A program made the translations under genes and the position numbers. From Desulfobacterales bacterium (lineage in GTDB: Bacteria > Desulfobacterota > Desulfobacteria > Desulfobacterales > C00003060), in contig JAUWMM010000183.1 in assembly GCA_030613145.1 (NCBI GenBank), positions 1 to 5,021 on the forward strand: a DNA stretch of 5,021 nt, written 5' to 3'. Position 1 is the first letter of the stretch. Every line of letters begins with the position of its first letter. The notes beneath the pieces were generated by a model that ran no database searches, had not been told where the DNA came from, and saw only the letters and a list, made by a program, of their open reading frames with translations. Shown in pieces: positions 1-5,021 of this stretch.

Positions 1-52
1 CCCTGATGCCAACTTCTTTAAAAAACTTCACAAATTTGTCTTTGTCAGACAT
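1..52 (-). CDS. 5' end of an unidentified minus-strand gene (partial)
   Basis: Read on the minus strand, an ATG at 52-50 opens a frame that stays open to the window edge and encodes 17 residues, MSDKDKFVKFFKEVGIR. A perfect AAGGAGG ribosome binding site (plus-strand CCTCCTT at 58-64) lies five bases upstream of the ATG, which is the main reason to call this short stretch a real gene start. The peptide is charged and lysine-rich, with no signal peptide, so a cytoplasmic protein is likely. Seventeen residues are too few to name a family. The gene is divergent from the HsdR-N-like gene at 259, with about 200 bases of repeat-rich DNA between the two starts. Confidence 0.6.
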   Translation of the reverse strand, partial: MSDKDKFVKFFKEVGIR

Positions 53-57
53 TGCTT

Positions 58-64
58 CCTCCTT
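58..64 (-). promoter_or_regulatory. Ribosome binding site of the minus-strand partial gene
   Basis: The plus strand reads CCTCCTT, so the minus strand carries AAGGAGG, a full match to the anti-Shine-Dalgarno sequence. It sits five bases from the ATG at 52-50 and fixes that start. Confidence 0.65.
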
Positions 65-73
65 GCTTCATTT

Positions 74-103
74 TAAAGTGCCTTGTCTAAAGTGCCTAAA
101 GTG
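74..103. repeat. Three short TAAAGTG direct repeats
   Basis: The heptamer TAAAGTG occurs at 74-80, 88-94 and 97-103; the first two copies are followed by CCT. Successive copies start 14 and 9 bases apart. They lie just upstream of the minus-strand gene, inside its probable 5' leader or promoter. They could be a decayed tandem repeat or a set of protein-binding sites; the sequence does not decide between these. Confidence 0.5.
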
Positions 104-109
104 AAGCCT

Positions 110-236
110 CCCTGTGCTCCCGCACAGGGCATCCTAACTGTTTCTCAGGATGGCGAAACTCGCCGAAGCAATAACCCGCCTTCGCCAAGGCTATGGCGGG
201 TCACCACGCCATTCATCCCCGTGCTTCCGCACGGGG
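110..236. repeat. Composite hairpin repeat island (REP-like)
   Basis: Four inverted repeats are packed into 127 bases. The outer two are copies of one element: CCCTGTGC/GCACAGGG at 110-117 and 122-129 (loop TCCC), and CCCCGTGC/GCACGGGG at 217-224 and 229-236 (loop TTCC). Both are followed by GGCAT-like sequence ending in CAT[TC]CT. The fourth stem pair is T-A in one copy and C-G in the other, so the change keeps the pairing. Between them lie GGCGA/TCGCC (152-156 and 160-164) and CCCGCC/GGCGGG (175-180 and 195-200). None is followed by a T-run, so simple intrinsic termination is unlikely. The arrangement resembles bacterial REP/BIME elements, which are mobilised by RAYT transposases; no such transposase is in the window. 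Confidence 0.6.
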
Positions 237-258
237 CATTCTGGCAAAGGTGAGTATA

Positions 259-810
259 ATGTGCGCTCAACAACTCATTTTGGGAGAGACGGTCGATTTT
301 ATAACCGACGAGACAATTGTCGATACCCTTGACGAAAGGGCTAAGCAAAAAATAGCACGGTTCCTTGTGGAGGAAAAAGGCTATTTGAAAGATGAAATAG
401 AGGTGAGGCAACAAATTACCCTCATCGTTGATGGAAACAGGGGATTCTCCAAGGTAGACTTCGTGATCCGGGCAGCAGGCAAAGCCTTCATGGTTGTCAT
501 TTTTGGGCCTGGTTCCCTGGTCAGTCGAGAACGCTCTACAGTTGCTGCGGCCAGGCTTATTGAAGGTTATGAAGTGCCGTTTGCTGTGGTGACAAACGGT
601 GAGGGAGCCCAGGTACTTGAAACCAGGTCTGGCAAAGTGATAGCCGAAGGACTTGACAACATTCCTTCAAAGCCCGAGGCATTGAGAAAATTAGAAACGA
701 TCACTTTTGAAAAGCTATCGGAGGAGCGGTTAGAAAGGGAAAAAAGGATCCTTTACACCTTTGATGTGCTAGCAAAGTGCGAGTGCGATGGGTTTGTCTG
801 TAACCTGTAG
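259..810 (+). CDS. Solitary HsdR N-terminal-domain-like protein with degenerate nuclease motif
   Basis: This 183-residue protein resembles the HSDR_N_2 type: the N-terminal domain of type I restriction R subunits, found here alone with no helicase, HsdM or HsdS nearby. Visible family-like parts are the helical stretch ending in VEEKGY (residues 37-42), a central strand with KVDFVI (65-70, Asp67), the segment GPGSLVSRERSTVAAARL (83-100), and AVVTNGEGAQVL (109-120), which matches the 'vTNG..a.vl' part of the fold. The E-x-K that should follow the Asp strand is replaced by VIFGPG (80-85), so DNA cleavage by the usual PD-(D/E)xK chemistry looks unlikely. The tail has a CxCx4C cluster (Cys174, 176, 181). 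I chose ATG 259 because AAAGGTGAG lies just before it; the frame extends to ATG 193, but those 22 codons run through the hairpin repeat. The gene ends with tandem in-frame stops (TAG TAA TAG). Family moderately sure; cellular role unknown. Confidence 0.75.
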   Translation: MCAQQLILGETVDFITDETIVDTLDERAKQKIARFLVEEKGYLKDEIEVRQQITLIVDGNRGFSKVDFVIRAAGKAFMVVIFGPGSLVSRERSTVAAARLIEGYEVPFAVVTNGEGAQVLETRSGKVIAEGLDNIPSKPEALRKLETITFEKLSEERLEREKRILYTFDVLAKCECDGFVCNL

Positions 811-916
811 TAATAGATGATTTAAGGGCTGTTGCCCAAATTGGCGCTATTAATCCTATATCAGAGTCGACATGCTTGAACCTGGGTTGAGCGATGCTTA
901 ATCAGCCAGATCCACC

Positions 917-939
917 TCAATTGAGTTTAACTCAATTGA
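917..939. promoter_or_regulatory. 23-bp near-perfect palindrome, candidate operator
   Basis: Two perfect 11-base arms, TCAATTGAGTT (917-927) and AACTCAATTGA (929-939), flank a single central T. Each arm contains CAATTG, itself a palindrome. There is no following T-run, so a terminator is unlikely; an AT-rich symmetrical site in the region upstream of an operon is typical of a dimeric regulator's binding site. It lies about 80 bases before the ATG at 1017. If the extended -10 at 979-987 is used, its centre is near -66, a position more typical of an activator than a blocking repressor. The regulator is not in the window. Confidence 0.5.
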
Positions 940-978
940 AGTTGAAGTATGTTTTGTGGCAGTCAGGAGTGTTTTTTG

Positions 979-987
979 TGCAATAAT
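979..987 (+). promoter_or_regulatory. Possible extended -10 promoter of the DRTGG-GNAT-deacetylase-acs operon
   Basis: TG-C-AATAAT matches the extended -10 form TGnTATAAT with one mismatch. No good -35 box sits 16-18 bases upstream, as extended -10 promoters allow. Transcription would begin near 994, giving a leader of about 23 bases that contains the ribosome binding site. This is pattern matching only and could be chance in AT-rich intergenic DNA. Confidence 0.3.
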
Positions 988-1004
988 CTGCTTACCGTCG
1001 ATTA

Positions 1005-1013
1005 GAGGAGGAG
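1005..1013 (+). promoter_or_regulatory. Strong ribosome binding site of the P-loop/DRTGG gene
   Basis: GAGGAGGAG ends three bases before the ATG at 1017 and includes GGAGG at a usable spacing. It supports this start and suggests that the first gene of the operon is well translated. Confidence 0.6.
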
Positions 1014-1016
1014 ATC

Positions 1017-2087
1017 ATGGTTGCTTTGTACATTACTTCCATTGAGAGGCACGCTGGTAAGAAATTGATGACCATGGGGTTGATTGATCGGCTGAGACGA
1101 GATGGTTTCAAGGTCGGTTATTTCAAGCCAGTGGGACATTTGCCCATCAAGGTGGAGAACGTTGTAACGGATACAGGCGCTTGGCTGCTTTACAGGCTGT
1201 TTGGGTTAAAAGATCCCATAGAACTCATATCTCCTGTCATCATCACCCAGGACCTGATTATGCAGAACTACGAAGAAGATATCACAGGGTTACAGGATAG
1301 GATAGAAGGGGCCTTTAAGAAAATATCGGAGCAAAAAGATGTGGTGGTGGTCGGTTGTGACAATAATTTTAGTGAGGGTAGTTCCCTCGGCGTATCCGGC
1401 ATACAACTCATCAAACTGTTGAATGCCCACGTGCTATTTGTAGAGAGATATACGTGTGATTTTTGTATTGATTTCCTTTTGGAACTCAAGAAGGTCATAG
1501 GCGATCCCATGATAGGCGTTGTGCTCAATAAGGTCCAAGCCCTGCATCTGGACGAGATTAAAGAGCTTGTCTCGCCTTTCCTGAAGCGCAAGCACATGGA
1601 AGTTTTCGGATCATTGCCCCACGATACATTGTTAGGCTCGACCCGTGTGGGCGATCTTGTTGAACATCTCGGTGCAGATGTAGTGTGTGGTAAGGATCAA
1701 CTGGATGGCCTTGTGGAAAAGTTCTTGGTGGGCGGCATGCAGGTGGACAAATTCATAACCTATTTGCTGAAAAGCCCTAATTCCGGGATTATTGTGGGTG
1801 GCGATCGAACTGACATCCAGCTAGTGGCCATCGAAAATGGTGTGAGGTGTCTGATTCTGTCTGGAAATCTCTATCCCAATGATATCATCATTGCAAGGGC
1901 TGAAGCCAAAGGCGTGCCGATTCTGGTAGTCAGGGATGATACGTATACTGTGGCAAAGAATGTAGACGCTATGGCTGGAAGGTTCAGGCTGCGGAAAAGG
2001 GAAAAAATTGACCATGGTATCAAGCTGGTGGACCAGGTGTTTGATTTTGAAAAACTTTATGAGGAGCTGAATCTTGTGCCTAGATGA
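1017..2087 (+). CDS. BioD/Pta-type P-loop protein with DRTGG domain (phosphotransacetylase-family N-terminal-like)
   Basis: The 356-residue protein has two parts. Residues 1 to about 205 form a dethiobiotin-synthetase-like P-loop domain as found at the N-terminus of long phosphotransacetylases: a start like YITSIERHAGKK, the FKPVG motif (36-40), a strand VVVVGCDNNFSEG (109-121), and LNKV (170-173). Residues of about 210-318 are a DRTGG domain, marked by VGGDRTDIQLVAIE (260-273). The catalytic Pta domain is absent, so it is probably a regulator or sensor, not an enzyme making acetyl phosphate; that is an inference. The P-loop is unusual: the segment before GKK lacks the first glycine of GxxxxGK[ST], and Lys16 replaces Ser/Thr, so nucleotide hydrolysis is doubtful. 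It heads the operon, and its TGA overlaps the next ATG (ATGA). Sure of the family; function unknown. Standalone proteins of this type are often annotated as 'AAA family ATPase' or 'phosphotransacetylase family protein'. Confidence 0.85.
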   Translation: MVALYITSIERHAGKKLMTMGLIDRLRRDGFKVGYFKPVGHLPIKVENVVTDTGAWLLYRLFGLKDPIELISPVIITQDLIMQNYEEDITGLQDRIEGAFKKISEQKDVVVVGCDNNFSEGSSLGVSGIQLIKLLNAHVLFVERYTCDFCIDFLLELKKVIGDPMIGVVLNKVQALHLDEIKELVSPFLKRKHMEVFGSLPHDTLLGSTRVGDLVEHLGADVVCGKDQLDGLVEKFLVGGMQVDKFITYLLKSPNSGIIVGGDRTDIQLVAIENGVRCLILSGNLYPNDIIIARAEAKGVPILVVRDDTYTVAKNVDAMAGRFRLRKREKIDHGIKLVDQVFDFEKLYEELNLVPR

Positions 2088-2665
2088 CAGGGGTTCTGGA
2101 TTTTGACGAGATGAGCTATGCTGGACAGAAACGATTGAGGTTTGAAAGCCTTCCGAGTCAAATCAAGGACCGGCGTGGACGGCTCATAAAGTTACGGGCC
2201 TATGAGGCTACAGATTTTGAAGGTTTAAAGGAGATGTACGATACCTTTGAGCCCAAGGGCCTTGAGTCTGGCTTGCCACCGCTTGATGATCAAGCACGGC
2301 TCAGATGGCTCAACTGTGTGGTCTCGGATCTGTTCAATGTGTTGGCCGTGTATAAAGGCCGAGTTATAGGACACAGTGCCCTTGACCTTTCCTGTGCGCC
2401 CTCGTGTCCGGAGTATTTGATTTTCATTAAAAAGGGGTTCCGAAACTGTGGCATCGGCACGGCATTTTCCATGGTCATGAAGAGGGTATCAAAAGAGGCC
2501 GGGTGCGAAAAGGTTATAGTTACCGTCCGCACTGCCAACACTCGGGCCGTTAAAGTTTTTAAGAAGGTAGGATTTGAATTCACCGATGAGATTGAGGTAG
2601 AGCGGGATATGGAATTGAAGCTAAAACAGGCCAAAACGTCCCGCACAAAAATTTGCAAAAGATAG
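2084..2665 (+). CDS. GNAT-family N-acetyltransferase, candidate protein lysine acetyltransferase
   Basis: This 193-residue protein is a single GNAT domain that would transfer acetyl from acetyl-CoA to an amino group. Motif A, the acetyl-CoA pyrophosphate loop, is R120-N-C-G123-I-G125-T, matching [RQ]xxGx[GA]. Motif B is visible as N152, A155, F159 and the GF pair at 163-164 in the NTRAVKVFKKVGF segment. The core begins near residue 33 (LIKLRAYEATDFEGL); FEPKGLESGLPP (55-66) follows. About 30 extra residues precede the core. The start overlaps the upstream stop as ATGA and has no close Shine-Dalgarno, which points to translational coupling; ATG at codon 10 is an alternative start. Its neighbours, an AcuC-like deacetylase and Acs, suggest that the substrate is a lysine of Acs, as for AcuA in Bacillus and Pat in Salmonella. 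It lacks the ADP-forming acyl-CoA synthetase domain of Pat and is not clearly AcuA by sequence, so other substrates remain possible. Confidence 0.85.
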   Translation: MTGVLDFDEMSYAGQKRLRFESLPSQIKDRRGRLIKLRAYEATDFEGLKEMYDTFEPKGLESGLPPLDDQARLRWLNCVVSDLFNVLAVYKGRVIGHSALDLSCAPSCPEYLIFIKKGFRNCGIGTAFSMVMKRVSKEAGCEKVIVTVRTANTRAVKVFKKVGFEFTDEIEVERDMELKLKQAKTSRTKICKR

Positions 2666-2678
2666 ACCATTGGCTATT

Positions 2679-3809
2679 ATGCACTCGGCTTTCATATACA
2701 GTGAAAAGCTTGCCGAAGTTAAGGCCCCCAAAGGATATCCCTGGCTGTTCGACAGGAGTGAGTCTACCTACCAATTATGTAAGAAATTGCATCTCCTTGA
2801 CTATGATTGGATGAGCATTTGTATCCCGAAGCCCGCCAATACCGAAGAAGTTCTCAATTTTCACTCTAAAAAATACATCAACCTTCTAAAAAAGGCGAAC
2901 AAAGGTATCTTTGAAGAGGAATGGCTAAGATATGGATTGGGAACTACCGAGTGCCCTGTGTTCAAAGGCGTTTACGACTATCATGCCCTGGCAGCTGGAG
3001 CCACACTCCAGGGGGCGGAACTCATTAATGAGGGCAAAGCGGACGTAGTATTCAGTCCCACTGGAGGCTTTCACCACGCAGGCAAGGATTTTGCTGCAGG
3101 CTTTTGTTACATTAACGATATTGTTCTTGCCATCAAAAAGTGGCTGCGTCAAAGAAAGCGTGTGTTTTACATTGACATCGATGCCCATCACGGCGATCAA
3201 GTTCAAGAGGCTTTTTATAGCACGAGCAAGGTAATGACAGTATCGTTTCACGAAAGCGGTCACACGCTTTTTCCGTTCAAGACAGGGTTTGAAAACGAAA
3301 TTGGACGTGGTAATGGCAAAGGGTATACGATTAATGTCCCCCTGCCGGAAAATACATCCGATGAGGAATTCTTATGGGCCTTTGATAATATTTTTTTACC
3401 AGTCGCCCAAGCCTTCCAGCCGGACGTGGTAATGGCAGTGCTCGGCGCTGATGTCTTGTTTTCAGATCCCTTTTCCAATTTACAGTTAACCAATGATGCA
3501 ATTAGTAAAGCCCTGCAAGCTATCCAGCAAGTTTCGCCAAAGCTTTTAGTCCTGGGCTCCGGTGGTTACGTTCGGGAAGACATTGCACGGACATGGGCAC
3601 TGGCATGGGCGATCATGAATGACCTGGGACCAAGAGAAGAGGACTTTTCTGCATTTGGCGGCATGTTCTGGGGTGATGGTCTTTCCTCACTGAAGGACCG
3701 GCCCCATTTTGTGCCCGAAAATATTAAGGAAAAGACTCAAACAGAGATTCGGAGGGTTGTGCGGTCAATTGAAAAAAGCGTATTTGCCATTTTGAAGATT
3801 AATCCATAG
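2679..3809 (+). CDS. AcuC-like class I histone-deacetylase-family protein deacetylase
   Basis: The 376-residue protein is a zinc-dependent deacetylase of the HDAC/AcuC/acetylpolyamine amidohydrolase superfamily, of the size usual for AcuC. All active-site parts are intact: the paired histidines in GGFHHAGK (His132, His133), the GFCYIND segment (141-147), the metal motif DIDAHHGD (Asp166, zinc ligands Asp168 and His170), the third zinc ligand in LGADVL (Asp258), and the transition-state tyrosine in GSGGY (Tyr297). The spacings His133-Asp168 (35) and Asp258-Tyr297 (39) equal those of human HDAC1. There is no signal peptide, so it is cytoplasmic. I chose ATG 2679; an in-frame TTG at 2670 would add MAI, and neither has a clear Shine-Dalgarno, so coupling to the GNAT stop (13 or 4 bases away) is likely. 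Next to Acs and a GNAT, deacetylation of acetyl-lysine on Acs is the best guess. Acetylpolyamine hydrolysis is the main alternative. Confidence 0.9.
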   Translation: MHSAFIYSEKLAEVKAPKGYPWLFDRSESTYQLCKKLHLLDYDWMSICIPKPANTEEVLNFHSKKYINLLKKANKGIFEEEWLRYGLGTTECPVFKGVYDYHALAAGATLQGAELINEGKADVVFSPTGGFHHAGKDFAAGFCYINDIVLAIKKWLRQRKRVFYIDIDAHHGDQVQEAFYSTSKVMTVSFHESGHTLFPFKTGFENEIGRGNGKGYTINVPLPENTSDEEFLWAFDNIFLPVAQAFQPDVVMAVLGADVLFSDPFSNLQLTNDAISKALQAIQQVSPKLLVLGSGGYVREDIARTWALAWAIMNDLGPREEDFSAFGGMFWGDGLSSLKDRPHFVPENIKEKTQTEIRRVVRSIEKSVFAILKINP

Positions 3810-3810
3810 G

Positions 3811-3816
3811 GGAGGA
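3811..3816 (+). promoter_or_regulatory. Ribosome binding site of acs
   Basis: GGAGGA lies seven bases before the ATG at 3824, directly after the deacetylase stop. It fixes the Acs start and shows that acs has its own strong translation signal, unlike the two genes before it. Confidence 0.6.
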
Positions 3817-3823
3817 AGTGACA

Positions 3824-5021
3824 ATGAAAGAAAAAGCCATTGAATCTGTTGCAGCAGCACAAAAGAAATATCCCCCGCCAAAGGATTTCAAAAAAAAGGC
3901 GCACGTCAAGAGTCTCAAAGCATATCATGAGCTTTACAAGCGCTCAGTAGAGGACCCTGAAGGATTCTGGGCAGAGAGGGCTCAAGAGCTCTCCTGGTTC
4001 AAAAAGTGGAGACGGGTTCTTAATTATAATTTTGATGAGGCAAAGATAAGTTGGTTTGAAGGGGGCAAGATTAATGTCTCCTTCAACTGCCTTGACCGTC
4101 ATCTGGATACATGGAGAAAAAACAAAGCAGCCCTGATTTGGGTGGGTGATAAGGCTGGTGAACACAAGATTTATACCTACCAGTTGCTCCACCAGGAAGT
4201 TTGTAAGTTTGCAAATGTCTTAAAGGCTTATGGAGTAAAGAAGAAGGACAGGGTGGCGATTTATCTGCCCATGGTACCAGAGCTACCCATAGCAATGCTG
4301 GCATGTGCCCGGATAGGGGCTATCCACAGCGTGGTTTTTGGGGGATTTAGCGCTGATTCGCTCCGAAGTCGTATCAAGGATTGTAGGGCGAGGATATTGA
4401 TCACGGCGGACGGAGGTTTTAGGGGAGGAAGAGTGATACCTCTGAAACAAAACGCAGATGAAGCCTTAGAGGCCTGCCCTGAGGTGAAGACCTGCATCAT
4501 TGTGCGGCGAACCGGCACCGGCGTGAAGATGAAGAAGGGAAGGGACTGGTGGTGGGACGAGCAAATGAACAATGCAGATTTGAAGGCCCATTGTGACCCT
4601 GCTATCATGGATGCCGAAGACCCCCTGTTTATTCTTTACACCAGTGGATCGACCGGCAAACCGAAAGGGGTCCTTCACACCACCGGAGGCTATCTACTTT
4701 ATGTCTACCAGACGTTCAAGTGGATCTTTGATATCAGAGACGAAGATACATACTGGTGCACGGCCGACATTGGATGGATTACAGGTCACAGCTATATTGT
4801 ATACGGCCCGCTTTGCGCCGGGGCTGTCAGCATGATGTTTGAAGGGGTGCCGACATATCCTGATCCAGGCAGGTTTTGGGAAATCGTACAGAGGTATAAG
4901 GTCAACATCTTATATACAGCGCCCACCGTGATCAGGGCACTGGCAAAACATGGAAGCAAGTGGCCTAAGCTCTACGATTTGAGCAGCTTGAGGCTTCTGG
5001 GTAGTGTGGGAGAAATTATTA
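3824..5021 (+). CDS. acs: Acetyl-CoA synthetase, AMP-forming (acetate-CoA ligase), 3' truncated by window
   Basis: The frame is open to the window edge and gives 399 residues of a protein that is normally about 630-660 long. Acs turns acetate, ATP and CoA into acetyl-CoA, AMP and pyrophosphate through acetyl-AMP. Visible marks: the N-terminal Acs region with [10 protein letters not shown] and the WF..W segment, followed by [46 protein letters not shown], the CoA-phosphate-binding region; the ATP-binding P-loop [11 protein letters not shown] from Tyr272; and [16 protein letters not shown] from Asp315, with the active-site Trp318. The last residues read LLGSVGEII, where the usual Acs motif has GSVGEPI. 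The C-terminal domain with the regulatory lysine (PKTRSGK motif) lies beyond the window, so whether it can be acetylated cannot be seen. The ATG at 3824 is supported by GGAGGA. It lies 14 bases after the deacetylase, as the fourth gene of the operon. Confidence 0.92.
   Translation, partial: MKEKAIESVAAAQKKYPPPKDFKKKAHVKSLKAYHELYKRSVEDPEGFWAERAQELSWFKKWRRVLNYNFDEAKISWFEGGKINVSFNCLDRHLDTWRKNKAALIWVGDKAGEHKIYTYQLLHQEVCKFANVLKAYGVKKKDRVAIYLPMVPELPIAMLACARIGAIHSVVFGGFSADSLRSRIKDCRARILITADGGFRGGRVIPLKQNADEALEACPEVKTCIIVRRTGTGVKMKKGRDWWWDEQMNNADLKAHCDPAIMDAEDPLFILYTSGSTGKPKGVLHTTGGYLLYVYQTFKWIFDIRDEDTYWCTADIGWITGHSYIVYGPLCAGAVSMMFEGVPTYPDPGRFWEIVQRYKVNILYTAPTVIRALAKHGSKWPKLYDLSSLRLLGSVGEII

Noticed and set aside
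193..258. A 22-codon upstream extension of the HsdR-N-like protein from ATG 193.
   Set aside because: It runs through the hairpin repeat, has no ribosome binding site, and reads as low-plausibility peptide (MAGHHAIHPR...). ATG 259 has AAAGGTGAG before it and starts where the family-like sequence starts.
826..837. GGGC-TGTT-GCCC hairpin after the HsdR-N-like gene as an intrinsic terminator.
   Set aside because: The stem is only four base pairs and no T-run follows, so termination cannot be supported.
956..981. TGGCAG...GTGC as a sigma-54 promoter before the operon.
   Set aside because: The GG and GC are 22 bases apart instead of the required 12, so the -24/-12 geometry fails.
2290..2670. A 126-codon minus-strand frame opposite the GNAT gene.
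   Set aside because: It is a shadow of a well-supported GNAT gene, with no family resemblance and no ribosome binding site.
4261..4835. Several minus- and plus-strand frames inside acs.
   Set aside because: They overlap a continuous, motif-rich Acs frame and show no recognisable protein features.
1..5021. CRISPR array, tRNA, rRNA or transposase gene.
   Set aside because: No regularly spaced long repeats, tRNA-like cloverleaf, rRNA-like sequence or transposase motif was seen on either strand.

Overview
The window looks like a chromosomal segment of a Gram-negative anaerobe of the Desulfobacterota (former Deltaproteobacteria) type. This is inferred from gene content (a solitary HsdR-N-like protein, a P-loop/DRTGG protein, and a GNAT, an HDAC-family deacetylase and acetyl-CoA synthetase in a row), from moderate GC, and from GC-rich hairpin repeats of a style I associate with that group. 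No marker gene is present to prove the taxonomy.

Layout. Positions 1-52 hold the first 17 codons of a minus-strand gene with a strong ribosome binding site. Positions 53-258 are a non-coding divergent region. It holds three TAAAGTG repeats and a composite repeat island: two near-identical 8-bp hairpins with a compensatory base-pair change flank two smaller hairpins. Positions 259-810 encode a 183-residue protein related to the N-terminal domain of type I restriction HsdR subunits, but the E-x-K half of the nuclease motif is not visible. Positions 811-1016 are intergenic and carry a near-perfect 23-bp palindrome and a possible extended -10 promoter.

From 1017 to the end, four plus-strand genes are packed like one operon: (1) a BioD/Pta-type P-loop protein with a C-terminal DRTGG domain, (2) a GNAT acetyltransferase joined by an ATGA overlap, (3) an AcuC-like class I HDAC-family deacetylase with all zinc and catalytic residues intact, starting 4 or 13 bases after the GNAT stop, and (4) an AMP-forming acetyl-CoA synthetase (Acs), cut by the window edge after 399 codons.

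How the genes may work together. In Bacillus subtilis the AcuA acetyltransferase and AcuC deacetylase control AcsA by reversible lysine acetylation. Here a GNAT, an AcuC-like deacetylase and Acs stand in one operon. The simplest reading is an acetylation switch on Acs, with the DRTGG protein as an extra, possibly nucleotide-sensing, component. The GNAT is a single-domain protein that is not obviously AcuA or Pat, so the pairing is an inference from context. The combination DRTGG + GNAT + HDAC + Acs is the most interesting feature of the window.
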